This document shows positions 5,560 to 11,857 of a DNA stretch of 22,706 bases, piece by piece. This DNA is from a virus. Position numbers and translations under genes: made by a program. Within the stretch, counting starts at the first letter, position 1. Each line of letters begins with the position of its first letter. The stretch covers positions 1 through 22,706 of the IMG/VR virus record IMGVR_UViG_3300021406_000047, one strand, 5' to 3'. A model generated the notes under the pieces. The model ran no database searches. It worked only from the letters and a program-made list of their open reading frames with translations, and was not told the DNA's origin.

Positions 5560-5972
5560 TGAAGTTCAATACTGCCATTCAATCCGAGGCAGAGGCATCA
5601 GCAAACTATCTGATTGACCTGATCGACAAGAAGCAAATCGTTGAAGTAAAAAAGGTAAGCCCGAAACGGTCACTGAACCAGAACGCATACGTTCACTTGC
5701 TTATTGCCGCTTTTGGCCAGCACTTTGGGTACACTTCTGAGGAATCCAAACAGCTCTACAAGATGATTAGCCCAGACGTGTATAAATACACCAAGAACGG
5801 CCGCACGTTCTGGCGCAGTTCGGCAGACTTAACCAAGGAGGAAATGGCAAAGACAATAGATGCGTTCATGAAGAAATCGGCTGAAGCGGGATATCCGTTG
5901 CCGCTTGCGACTAACCAAGAGTGGATAAGGCAAATCGAGAATTTAATCGAGCAAAGTAAATACTACTTATAA
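5559..5972 (+). CDS. NinB/Orf-like recombination protein, 137 aa
   Basis: Starts with ATG in a TAATG overlap with the coiled-coil gene. The RSLNQNAYVHLLI motif (about 37-49) corresponds to the conserved RT/SxxQN core of NinB (lambda Orf) proteins. The C-terminal LTKEEMAKTIDAFMKKSAEAG segment matches the family's typical end. NinB proteins bind single-stranded DNA and SSB and help load annealases, which fits the position after recT and the exonuclease. The family call rests on motif resemblance by eye. Confidence 0.72.
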   Translation: MKFNTAIQSEAEASANYLIDLIDKKQIVEVKKVSPKRSLNQNAYVHLLIAAFGQHFGYTSEESKQLYKMISPDVYKYTKNGRTFWRSSADLTKEEMAKTIDAFMKKSAEAGYPLPLATNQEWIRQIENLIEQSKYYL

Positions 5973-5981
5973 GGGGTAAGA

Positions 5982-6503
5982 ATGTTAAAACTAGGACTAC
6001 ACAAGAAAAGACAGATCGTTGACCTTAAGCCCGATGACGCCACAATGCAGGGAATATTCGACGCAATCGACCGATACAATACGGCGCTTAGCAGTAATGC
6101 CATACTCCGGCTTGTACAGATTGACAGTTCTGAGCTGGACGAATGTTTACAGTTACTCGTCAACAAGAAATGGATTGAGGTTGCCTACGAGAAAACAGGA
6201 CTGGACGGCATTACACGCCCCTACTACCGCGTTTCCGAGAGCTACAACCTGCTCGATGCCAAGAGCAAAATAAGCAAATTCATCACTGATGTAATACGCA
6301 AAGCTAAGCCGGTTGTCGATAACGGCAAACATTATAGTGTGCGCGTCCCGAGACGCCGAGAGTTTAATATGGTGTTCGACACTCGCCAGCACGCCCGAGA
6401 CTACCGTAACTTACTAAAAGAAAGCCGCATGCACCTGAGCTCAGATGTATGGGAAGAGGTTTTTGAAGAGGGTCTACAAGTAAAAGAGAAGAGGATATCG
6501 TGA
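5982..6503 (+). CDS. Hypothetical protein with possible winged-helix N-terminus, 173 aa
   Basis: ATG 5982 follows AAGGGGTAAGA. Residues about 18-75 (ATMQGIFDAIDRYNTALSSN, then a helix SSELDECLQLLVNKKWIEV and a PYYRVSE wing) look like a winged-helix domain. The C-terminal half is strongly basic (SVRVPRRREF, ARDYRNLLKESR), compatible with nucleic-acid binding. Its TGA stop overlaps the GTG start of the KH-domain gene by 4 nt. It could be a replication or regulatory protein; no family is recognised with confidence. Confidence 0.7.
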   Translation: MLKLGLHKKRQIVDLKPDDATMQGIFDAIDRYNTALSSNAILRLVQIDSSELDECLQLLVNKKWIEVAYEKTGLDGITRPYYRVSESYNLLDAKSKISKFITDVIRKAKPVVDNGKHYSVRVPRRREFNMVFDTRQHARDYRNLLKESRMHLSSDVWEEVFEEGLQVKEKRIS

Positions 6504-6751
6504 AGGAGGCGCAGGATTTAGTAGAGTATATCGTCACGTGTATAACCGGCAATACCGAGAATATGACACTTCCCACGTCTTTGGATGAAAACGGCGTACT
6601 GCTGAAACTAACCATTAAAGAGGCTCAGGCCGGCCGTGTGATCGGCAAAGGCGGTGAGACGGTACAGGCGATCAGGGGCTTACTACGGGCGCTTGGCACC
6701 AAGAATAATGCCAAATACAGCTTGCTTGTTGAGATTGACGAGAATGACTAA
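6500..6751 (+). CDS. khpA: KhpA-like KH-domain RNA-binding protein, 83 aa
   Basis: GTG start at 6500 in a GTGA overlap, with AGAGGAT upstream. It resembles bacterial KhpA along its whole length: an N-terminal DLVEYIVTCITGNTENM helix, a strand LLKLTIK, the KH signature GRVIGKGGETVQAIRGLLRAL (about 45-65; the GxxG loop is GKGG) and a final YSLLVEID strand. KhpA, often with KhpB, binds many RNAs in Gram-positive bacteria. A phage-borne copy is unusual and may act on phage or host RNA. The upstream 600-nt RNA candidate is one possible partner, by inference only. Overlaps the HNH gene by 8 nt. Confidence 0.87.
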   Translation: MKEAQDLVEYIVTCITGNTENMTLPTSLDENGVLLKLTIKEAQAGRVIGKGGETVQAIRGLLRALGTKNNAKYSLLVEIDEND

Positions 6752-7052
6752 ACGAAAAACTGGTAGGCATACAATCATTAACCCTACTCAGATGAAAAAC
6801 CTAAAAGCGAAATGGAAAAGTCATAATAAGCCTGACGCTGATAATAATTATGTGTGCTGGATATGCAAGCAGCCAGTAAGCGATGACAAAATGACGCTTG
6901 ACCACGTTATGCCGGTACATGACTGGCCTGAATACGCATTCGAGCTAAGTAATTTACGACCAGCACACGCATGGTGTAATGGCGAGAGAGAGTTTGATAC
7001 TCTCAAAATGTTACGTGGTAGAAAAATCTTAAAAAATATAAGGATTAAATAA
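6744..7052 (+). CDS. Small HNH endonuclease, 102 aa
   Basis: The start is set at ATG 6744, overlapping the KH gene stop, because the upstream part of the frame runs inside the KH gene. CWICKQPV supplies the first zinc knuckle, LDHVMPVHDW the catalytic DH and its hydrophobic frame, and NLRPAHAWCNGER the second knuckle and Asn of the HNH fold. The N-terminus is basic. Small HNH proteins in phages may be nicking nucleases of mobile or packaging type. Confidence 0.87.
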   Translation: MTKRKTGRHTIINPTQMKNLKAKWKSHNKPDADNNYVCWICKQPVSDDKMTLDHVMPVHDWPEYAFELSNLRPAHAWCNGEREFDTLKMLRGRKILKNIRIK

Positions 7053-7056
7053 TCAA

Positions 7057-7218
7057 ATGGGTAAATATTTCTGGTTAGGTTTAACAATCACGCTAATTAT
7101 AATTATTGTGAATTACATACTCGTAGTAACGATTAGTGAATGGTTTGTACTTTTATTGATTCCTGAAGCACCTCTTACCATAAGGCTAGGTCGTTGGTGC
7201 GCTGAAAAGGACAATTAA
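7057..7218 (+). CDS. Small membrane protein, 53 aa
   Basis: ATG 7057 lies 4 nt after the HNH stop, and its TAA directly abuts the next ATG. Residues about 5-38 are strongly hydrophobic (FWLGLTITLIIIIVNYILVV, then FVLLLIPEAP), forming one long or two short membrane segments, with a polar basic tail. An AAGGATT motif about 8 nt upstream may serve as ribosome-binding site. Function unknown. Confidence 0.62.
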   Translation: MGKYFWLGLTITLIIIIVNYILVVTISEWFVLLLIPEAPLTIRLGRWCAEKDN

Positions 7219-7401
7219 ATGAAAACTTACTACGACGGTTACAACATTGAGTGGCTGGAAAATGGTACATTTACTATAGGAAAGAAAAACTTTAAGACGT
7301 TGCGGGATGCAATGGACTATGTGGATAAAAGACGTGCGCGGGTTAATAATGATTTGGATAGTGGTAATTCTGACGCTCATCGGAGCGATCTGGTACTTTA
7401 A
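7219..7401 (+). CDS. Hypothetical protein, 60 aa
   Basis: Begins immediately after the previous stop, with AAAAGGA just upstream. The sequence MKTYYDGYNIEWLENGTFTI followed by KTLRDAMDYVDKR suggests a small beta-hairpin plus helix fold typical of short phage accessory proteins. Its end overlaps the start of the 43-aa ORF by 53 nt in another frame. Confidence 0.62.
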   Translation: MKTYYDGYNIEWLENGTFTIGKKNFKTLRDAMDYVDKRRARVNNDLDSGNSDAHRSDLVL

Positions 7402-7480
7402 CCACGTCATAAATGGAGATGTTAATGACTGGAAAATTAGAACAGCTCACACGTGCACTAGCTGCGTTGTGGAGTATTAA
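7349..7480 (+). CDS. Small membrane protein, 43 aa
   Basis: The ORF MIWIVVILTLIGAIWYFNHV opens with one clear membrane segment, then a short polar tail with two Cys (TCTSC). It overlaps the preceding gene by 53 nt, which is long for this operon, and no good ribosome-binding site is obvious. The strongly hydrophobic N-terminus in an operon full of small membrane proteins supports it. Confidence 0.5.
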   Translation: MIWIVVILTLIGAIWYFNHVINGDVNDWKIRTAHTCTSCVVEY

Positions 7481-7496
7481 GGAAAACTATGAGTGA
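7425..7496 (+). CDS. Possible 23-aa micro-ORF
   Basis: ATG 7425 (or 7419) follows ATGGAGATG and encodes an amphipathic helix (KLEQLTRALAALWSIKENYE). It lies inside the 43-aa membrane ORF in another frame and ends in an overlap with the next start. Only one of the overlapping readings may be real. Confidence 0.3.
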   Translation: MTGKLEQLTRALAALWSIKENYE

Positions 7497-7650
7497 GAAG
7501 AAATACGTCAGTCCTGGCTACGAGCAACAATTAACTGACTTAGCTGAAACACTCCGAGCTGATAATCGAGAGAGACTCGTTTTAGAGACTGCAATAACCG
7601 CCGGTGAGGTAGCTCTGTTCGATGAGATACCGGAAGAATGGCGGCAGTAG
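7489..7650 (+). CDS. Hypothetical acidic protein, 53 aa
   Basis: ATG 7489 is preceded by TTAAGGAAAACT, a good ribosome-binding site. The protein (MSEKKYVSPGYEQQLTDLAE...) is a mostly helical acidic polypeptide ending DEIPEEWRQ. No membrane segment and no recognised family. Confidence 0.6.
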   Translation: MSEKKYVSPGYEQQLTDLAETLRADNRERLVLETAITAGEVALFDEIPEEWRQ

Positions 7651-7660
7651 GCTTATTATA

Positions 7661-7695
7661 CAAACAAACAGCCCTTTCAAGAAGCTGCTTGTTTG
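7661..7695. other. Intergenic hairpin
   Basis: CAAACAAACAGC (7661-7672) pairs with GCTGCTTGTTTG (7684-7695) over 12 positions with one A-C mismatch and an 11-nt loop. No T-run follows, so it is not a typical intrinsic terminator. It may stabilise or process the long early mRNA. Confidence 0.5.
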
Positions 7696-7737
7696 CCGTA
7701 GTTGTCACACGAAATTAATCGTTAAGGAGATAATAAC

Positions 7738-7779
7738 ATGATGAACGATTGGCTGCTAAAGGAGAATTATACAGGATGA
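7738..7779 (+). CDS. Putative 13-aa leader peptide
   Basis: A very strong AAGGAGATAATAAC signal precedes ATGATG at 7738, but the frame (MMNDWLLKENYTG) stops after 13 codons, overlapping the next ATG by 4 nt. It may be a translational-coupling leader for the 41-aa membrane protein, whose own AAAGGAG lies inside it. Confidence 0.4.
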   Translation: MMNDWLLKENYTG

Positions 7780-7901
7780 CCATAGCTTTTATAATCCTAA
7801 TAGTGAGCCTTGCGCTCCTGACGTTACCACTAGCCTTTGCCGCTGCGTTGGCTGCGTACCTGGTCGTTAGAGATTTACTGGATGAGGTAAAAGACAGATG
7901 A
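7776..7901 (+). CDS. Small membrane protein, 41 aa
   Basis: ATG 7776 is preceded by AAAGGAG (within the leader ORF, about 11 nt upstream). MTIAFIILIVSLALLTLPLA and AFAAALAAYLVV form one long hydrophobic stretch, enough for one or two membrane passes, ending in a charged RDLLDEVKDR tail. Overlaps the next gene by 4 nt (ATGA). Function unknown. Confidence 0.6.
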   Translation: MTIAFIILIVSLALLTLPLAFAAALAAYLVVRDLLDEVKDR

Positions 7902-8176
7902 AATCTCAACCCCAACGCGCCGATGAGCCTGACCTTGTGAAAGAAGCTATGGACGCTGAACAGTTGACTCGTGACATCTACAAAGCTATGCAGGTTCCGT
8001 ACTTGTCAGAGCGCCACGATGCCATCAAGGAACTAATCATGGCCATCAGAGTGTCTGTTCAACATGCCGACCTCATGTGGTGCTTAGGCAAGCTCAGAGG
8101 ATTAGGGTATCCAGCAACCAGACTTGAGGAACAGTACGGAGTTAGTGAGCGCACCAGAGCCGCCACGAAGGACTGA
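7898..8176 (+). CDS. Hypothetical helical protein, 92 aa
   Basis: Begins in an ATGA overlap with the membrane protein. All-helical pattern (EAMDAEQLTRDIYKAM, DAIKELIMAIRVSVQHADLM). The C-terminal RLEEQYGVSERTRAAT could be a helix-turn-helix recognition region, but this is only resemblance. It is the penultimate gene of the rightward block. Confidence 0.62.
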   Translation: MKSQPQRADEPDLVKEAMDAEQLTRDIYKAMQVPYLSERHDAIKELIMAIRVSVQHADLMWCLGKLRGLGYPATRLEEQYGVSERTRAATKD

Positions 8177-8179
8177 TCT

Positions 8180-8269
8180 ATGAATTATCCTTGTGGGTTC
8201 GCTGCGGTCAATAAAGGAAAGCATTGCCTGATTAAAGGGAAATGTGTTGTTTGCGGGATATTCAGCTAA
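8180..8269 (+). CDS. Cys-rich micro-protein, 29 aa
   Basis: MNYPCGFAAVNKGKHCLIKG continues with KCVVCG. Four Cys (positions 5, 16, 22, 25) with a CxxC pair suggest a zinc knuckle. The start lies 3 nt after the stop of the preceding gene and the stop overlaps the convergent lysin gene by 4 nt. Weak ribosome-binding site, so moderate confidence. Confidence 0.5.
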   Translation: MNYPCGFAAVNKGKHCLIKGKCVVCGIFS

Positions 8270-9297
8270 GATTTAGACTTGTTAGCCACTGTAACAACTC
8301 CGATAGCACCGAGAATACCGATTGCTAACTGATACCAATGCTGATAATTCTGCGGAACGAGATACGAGTTAGTAGCTACCCATGATAACGCCACAGTCAG
8401 AAATGCCACGACGCCCTTTTGATAATGCGCGAGCTTCTCTAGGAATGTCTCAGGAGGAGTGGCTACTACGGTAGGTTTAGTTGTCGGTAGCTTCGATGTC
8501 GGCAATGATGGCGTCGAGCTGGGCGGTTGCAATACTGAGGGCGTCGTCACTACTGGCGTCGCCGGTAAAGGGTCATTAACTACCACCGGAGTTTGTACGG
8601 GTATAACAACGGGTGCTGGTGTGGCTGTGACTACAGGAGGAGTTAGCGCTGGAGGTGTTGGAGGTGGCGCCGCTTGTCTATCACCCATAGCGAATTTGTG
8701 CCAGGCGGTAGCGTCCATATAAGCTATGTCACGGTCTAATGTGCCCGCACTGGAGCTGTACTGCCATATGGTCGCAAAAGGCCACGAGCCAGTCGCATAT
8801 GGCATGTCAGAGCCATCAGCGGCTGGCATACCGGGATTAGGTACATTAAACTCTGCGTCATAACCCGCTACCCATAATGCGTAGTCAGCAGATACCGATG
8901 ACCAGTCAGCAGCCTTTGCAGTACTTGCAGACATGTAGATCATGGGTCGTACTTGGGTAAGTGAATAGACAGTATCGAGCCACAGCTTAGCGAAAGCAAC
9001 GTCGGTGTGAGTTTCATTATCCAACGCCAATAATGCCTCACCGAGATAGCCCTGGATATTATTAACAAAGAACGTCGCCTCTTTAACGGCGTCCAGCATA
9101 ATAGCGTAGCCGTATACACCTAAAAGCTTTCCCTGACTCTTAGCGCGCTGGTATTTGTTGTCGCAGTCGGGATCTACATACCCAGGACCGCTAGCATCGT
9201 CGAATCCTTCTGTAGCCTTTAGAATGACGTAGTCTTTCGCCTGATCTACTGTATCAGTCGATTGATAATGCGAGAGGTCAGCCCCGTAAAGCGCCAT
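8266..9297 (-). CDS. GH25 muramidase endolysin with C-terminal holin-like membrane hairpin, 343 aa
   Basis: The N-terminal domain (1-205) is glycoside hydrolase family 25, an N-acetylmuramidase. It has YGADLSHYQ at the start (D7), the catalytic pair in ALDNET (D93, E95), and a terminal WQYSSS...LDRDIAY strand with conserved Asp. A Pro/Thr/Val-rich linker covers about 209-283. Residues 295-314 and 321-337 are two hydrophobic segments separated by VPQNYQHW, a pattern seen in stand-alone holin-like proteins of phages infecting Gram-positive hosts. The product thus joins a cell-wall lytic domain to a membrane hairpin. There is no signal peptide. ATG 9297 overlaps the preceding stop by 1 nt. Confidence 0.92.
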   Translation of the reverse strand: MALYGADLSHYQSTDTVDQAKDYVILKATEGFDDASGPGYVDPDCDNKYQRAKSQGKLLGVYGYAIMLDAVKEATFFVNNIQGYLGEALLALDNETHTDVAFAKLWLDTVYSLTQVRPMIYMSASTAKAADWSSVSADYALWVAGYDAEFNVPNPGMPAADGSDMPYATGSWPFATIWQYSSSAGTLDRDIAYMDATAWHKFAMGDRQAAPPPTPPALTPPVVTATPAPVVIPVQTPVVVNDPLPATPVVTTPSVLQPPSSTPSLPTSKLPTTKPTVVATPPETFLEKLAHYQKGVVAFLTVALSWVATNSYLVPQNYQHWYQLAIGILGAIGVVTVANKSKS

Positions 9298-9479
9298 TAT
9301 GCGTTTGGGGCGGTCTCTACGTCTGGTGTCGCTACTGGCGCGGTGTAGCCAGCGTCAAGAAATACCTGCTCAACAGCCTTGAATAGCAGTTCTGCTAGTG
9401 TTGGCTCTGCGGTCTTAACACCTTCAAGTACAGACTCTACCTTAGTTTTTAGTTCCTCTAGATCGTTTGTTAGTGACAT
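9297..9479 (-). CDS. Hypothetical acidic helical protein, 60 aa
   Basis: Starts at ATG 9479, with AAAGGAGTAAGTA immediately upstream. Sequence MSLTNDLEELKTKVESVLEG then TLAELLFKAVEQVFLDAG: two amphipathic helices and an unstructured Ala/Pro/Thr tail. It is translationally coupled to the lysin gene (TAATG), so a lysis or lysin-partner role is possible. Not recognised. Confidence 0.7.
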   Translation of the reverse strand: MSLTNDLEELKTKVESVLEGVKTAEPTLAELLFKAVEQVFLDAGYTAPVATPDVETAPNA

Positions 9480-9515
9480 TACTTACTCCTTTAATGCTTA
9501 CTAACTTATAGTATA

Positions 9516-9680
9516 CTAGCTTTTCTTCCAAGGAAAGTTACCGGGAAAATTACCAACTCCTGTTAAAAGTCCTAACAGTATGAATACGATAGCTGTTACG
9601 AGAACGCTCTTAACAGCATCCACTGTAAATACCTGCATAAGCAGCCAATCTAGTAAAAACGCGAGTCCTATGTATAGCAT
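9516..9680 (-). CDS. Small two-helix membrane protein, holin candidate, 54 aa
   Basis: ATG 9680 overlaps the previous stop as TAATG. Residues 1-20 (MLYIGLAFLLDWLLMQVFTV) and about 24-42 (KSVLVTAIVFILLGLLTGVG) are hydrophobic, and the C-terminus PWKKS is basic. Size, topology and position two genes upstream of the lysin fit a small holin, but several other membrane proteins in the cassette are equally possible. Confidence 0.65.
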   Translation of the reverse strand: MLYIGLAFLLDWLLMQVFTVDAVKSVLVTAIVFILLGLLTGVGNFPGNFPWKKS

Positions 9681-10090
9681 TATTTCTTCCCTTTCAAATA
9701 GTTTAATATCTCAGTCTGTAATTGAAGCTCTTTCATTTGCTCATCCTGAACTGTAGCCAAGTATGTAAGTGTCTGATGGTCGACGTCTGCCTTAGCTTCA
9801 CTTTGCTTCTGTTGAATATTGGCTTGCGTAGAAAGAATAGGCAAAGCGATTAGCTGAATGACCGTCTGCGAGATGTATGCTATCCATATCAATACTGAGT
9901 TAGCTTTAATGACTGATGGCAATTCAGCAATGTCAAGGATGACACAAAAGTAGAAAAAGCCCATTGAACCAAGTGTATTACCGAGAATATTTGCGAGTTT
10001 GTTATTAAACCGCTTGTCTTTCTTCAAGAGTTCTCTCGGGTGAATAACCTTTGAGTGCTTTGGTTCGAAAATAGTTACCATTTCCATCAT
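9680..10090 (-). CDS. DUF1003-like two-TM protein, 136 aa
   Basis: A basic N-terminus (KKDKRFNNKLANILGNTLGS) leads into membrane segments at about 40-56 and 65-87, followed by a long polar helix (90-136) with Gln and Glu. The two-segment arrangement with a conserved polar loop resembles DUF1003 membrane proteins. Start is ATG 10090, or an internal ATG three codons later; neither has a strong ribosome-binding site. Likely part of the lysis or membrane module. Confidence 0.72.
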   Translation of the reverse strand: MMEMVTIFEPKHSKVIHPRELLKKDKRFNNKLANILGNTLGSMGFFYFCVILDIAELPSVIKANSVLIWIAYISQTVIQLIALPILSTQANIQQKQSEAKADVDHQTLTYLATVQDEQMKELQLQTEILNYLKGKK

Positions 10091-10098
10091 TGTATCAT

Positions 10099-10440
10099 CT
10101 ATTTAATGGCATGAGTTGCCCAGAGAACAATAATACCTATGATGAACTGGATTGCCAGGATTATACCTAATCCGACATATACCAGTTTGGATATCGCATT
10201 TACCTTATCGTCCAGAGACTTATACTGAACATCATACTCAGTACGAGGAATGAATGTAGCAGTCTGGTCTGATAAACTTTGGCGGAACTCGTTGACACTA
10301 TCAAAGCGCTTCTCACTGGCTATCTCGGCTTTACCAACTGCTTCCTTCGCCGCCTGTAATGCGGCCTGTATTGCCTTATCTGAGTCAGTAAAGCGCTGCT
10401 CCATCAGTTCTCTAAGGGTATTAACCGTCCACTCTGACAT
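10099..10440 (-). CDS. Coiled-coil protein with C-terminal membrane anchor, 113 aa
   Basis: Residues 1-85 form a long amphipathic helix (KAIQAALQAAKEAVGKAEIA, ASEKRFDSVNEFRQSLSDQ, PRTEYDVQYKSLDDKV), and 87-109 is a membrane segment. This pattern, including the AxxKRFxSVNEFR core, recurs next to lysins in many phage genomes (often DUF7201). The function is not settled; a holin-regulating or spanin-like role has been suggested only by position. Confidence 0.78.
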   Translation of the reverse strand: MSEWTVNTLRELMEQRFTDSDKAIQAALQAAKEAVGKAEIASEKRFDSVNEFRQSLSDQTATFIPRTEYDVQYKSLDDKVNAISKLVYVGLGIILAIQFIIGIIVLWATHAIK

Positions 10441-10444
10441 ATCA

Positions 10445-10690
10445 TTAGTGAACCTGATCTACGATAGGTTGACAAACATTTAGATTGTGCAATGTAAGTT
10501 CACTCCGGTTATTCTGTAAGAAAAAGGCACCGATACAGACCATTTGTTTTTCTATCTGTTTTGTACTCTGTTGATTCAGTTGTTCCAAATGGTATATAGA
10601 AACTATGAAAAATATATTACCAGCTATGGCAAAGACAAGTAGGAAATAAAGTAATGCTTCAGGTATTGATTGAAAGGCTCTGAGCTTCAT
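10445..10690 (-). CDS. Small membrane-anchored protein, 81 aa
   Basis: ATG 10690 overlaps the preceding stop by 4 nt (ATGA). A membrane segment covers about residues 12-33 (ALLYFLLVFAIAGNIFFIVS), followed by a polar extracellular or cytoplasmic domain with two Cys. Part of the leftward lysis cassette. No family recognised. Confidence 0.68.
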   Translation of the reverse strand: MKLRAFQSIPEALLYFLLVFAIAGNIFFIVSIYHLEQLNQQSTKQIEKQMVCIGAFFLQNNRSELTLHNLNVCQPIVDQVH

Positions 10691-10947
10691 AAAATAGTCT
10701 TCCCGGTGATCTTTTCCATTACAACGGTAGTGATCGAACTAACTACAAGGCTTACTCCCGTAATTATAAACCCTATCTTCGTCGAATCTACTGCCTGGGC
10801 TTTGCCTTGATCGCTGACTGTCCTTGATAAAGCATTTAGCTCGTCTCTAATTTCCTTGAGATCGCTTTTAGTCTCCAGCCGAAGACTCGTGAGACGACTG
10901 TCTACTAAATCATATATATCATTGTTGGTTGGGCGTGGCATAGTCAT
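10687..10947 (-). CDS. Coiled-coil protein with C-terminal membrane segment, 86 aa
   Basis: A helix SRLTSLRLETKSDLKEIRDE (about 17-36) is followed by a short linker and a membrane segment at 57-77. The N-terminal soluble coil plus C-terminal anchor is like the 113-aa gene two positions downstream, but the sequences are distinct. Overlaps the next gene by 4 nt. Confidence 0.72.
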   Translation of the reverse strand: MTMPRPTNNDIYDLVDSRLTSLRLETKSDLKEIRDELNALSRTVSDQGKAQAVDSTKIGFIITGVSLVVSSITTVVMEKITGKTIL

Positions 10948-10962
10948 ACCCTTCAGAGTTTA

Positions 10963-11217
10963 TTATTTAGCGGCTTTTGCGCGTTCTTTCCAAAAAATAC
11001 TTCCGGAAATTTTCTTTGCACTCTTAGCTGACTTGCCTTCGTCTTCAATCTTGTCTTCCATACCCTTAAAGCTCTCACCACCTTTTTTGTGGAACTTGTG
11101 GCCGTGTTCAGCCTCTTTAACGATATTAGACCTTTTCTTAGCGCTGAGGCCGTCTTTCTCGTCTTTTTCGCCCTTAGATGCTAAAACTGACGATAAACTA
11201 TGCAGATTTTTTGCCAT
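10963..11217 (-). CDS. Hypothetical Lys-rich protein, 84 aa
   Basis: ATG 11217 follows a GGAGG ribosome-binding site. The protein is very rich in Lys, Ser, Glu and Gly (KGEKDEKDGLSAKKRSN, HGHKFHKKGG) and probably disordered and basic. It is the first gene of the leftward lysis cassette, downstream of an extended -10 promoter and hairpin that is also present before the capsid gene. High basic content is compatible with nucleic-acid or membrane binding; no function is assigned. Confidence 0.7.
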   Translation of the reverse strand: MAKNLHSLSSVLASKGEKDEKDGLSAKKRSNIVKEAEHGHKFHKKGGESFKGMEDKIEDEGKSAKSAKKISGSIFWKERAKAAK

Positions 11218-11230
11218 ATTGCCTCCAAAT

Positions 11231-11279
11231 TAAACAAATAGCCGACTCAGTCGGTCGGCTCTCATGTATAATCATATCA
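11231..11279 (-). promoter_or_regulatory. Leftward extended -10 promoter plus AGCCGAC hairpin
   Basis: Read leftward, TGaTATGAT (-10 hexamer at 11276-11271) is followed after exactly 10 nt by AGCCGAC (11260-11254), a 7-nt loop and GTCGGCT (11246-11240), then ATTTGTTT. The same order and spacing occur before the capsid gene. The hairpin would lie at the very 5' end of the lysis-cassette mRNA, where it could protect the message, and its T-rich tail could stop antisense transcription coming from the right. Confidence 0.55.
11267..11272 (+). promoter_or_regulatory. Putative groES -10 box TATAAT
   Basis: A perfect TATAAT lies 29 nt before the GroES-like start codon, predicting an mRNA start near 11279. 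No good -35 box is seen. It overlaps the leftward -10 hexamer (11271-11276), so the two divergent promoters should exclude one another. Confidence 0.5.
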
Positions 11280-11301
11280 TCAGTCAAAGCGAAAGGAAAC
11301 A

Positions 11302-11598
11302 ATGAGTAAACATATTCCTCTTGGCGAAAATGTCCTTATTAAGGCTAGAGATTCACGCCAAAGCAAGTATTTTAACGCCCCAAAGTCAGAGTTTGACCAG
11401 ACGCAAACAGTCGGCACACTGATTAGCTTGGGAGCAGATGTACCCGATAACTATAAAAATATAATTGGTAAGATTGTCTTTTTCCCGTCATTCCACGAGG
11501 TGAGAGCCACCGCAGACCCGGACGCACCAGAGGTATTTGTTAATTATAAACTTATCGCAGGATATGAAGAGGAGAGCAATGACTCAATTAGCGACTAA
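11302..11598 (+). CDS. groES: GroES-like co-chaperonin, 98 aa
   Basis: ATG 11302 has AAAGGAAAC upstream. The layout follows GroES: an N-terminal IPLGENVLIKARD strand (cf. IRPLHDRVIVK), a 15-residue flexible stretch where the GroEL-binding mobile loop sits (about 22-36), VGTLISLG, then GKIVFFPSF (cf. GDIVIFN) and a C-terminal YKLIAGYEE strand. Length (98) matches GroES (about 97). It should cap the GroEL-like ring encoded three genes downstream. The mobile loop sequence is unlike that of host GroES, as expected if it is tuned to the phage GroEL. Confidence 0.8.
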   Translation: MSKHIPLGENVLIKARDSRQSKYFNAPKSEFDQTQTVGTLISLGADVPDNYKNIIGKIVFFPSFHEVRATADPDAPEVFVNYKLIAGYEEESNDSISD

Positions 11599-11857
11599 AA
11601 ACCGTTATGACCCAAACAGATTAGGTACATATGTGTTTGTCGGTGACGCAGATAAACTAAAAACTTTAGACGATTTGTACTGGTCTTATGTTGTTGAGTT
11701 TTGTGCGGCTGAAGACCCTTACAGACCAGACAGTCCCTATGGGGATGTTGAATGGTGTAAACGACAAATGCCATATGCAAGTTTTAGTGGGGTAGGTCAA
11801 TTTAAGATGATGGCAAGAGCCGATCAACGAGCTAAGGAAAGGATTGCACAGTTATGA
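11579..11857 (+). CDS. Hypothetical protein in chaperonin operon, 92 aa
   Basis: The start is set at ATG 11579 because GAAGAGGAGAG precedes it; it overlaps the end of the GroES gene by 20 nt. Acidic and aromatic (TYVFVGDADKLKTLDDLYWS, FCAAEDPYRPDSPYGDVEW) with a helical basic C-terminus. No family recognised. Insertion of a gene between groES and groEL is unusual and may indicate a linked role or simply a cargo gene. Confidence 0.7.
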   Translation: MTQLATKNRYDPNRLGTYVFVGDADKLKTLDDLYWSYVVEFCAAEDPYRPDSPYGDVEWCKRQMPYASFSGVGQFKMMARADQRAKERIAQL

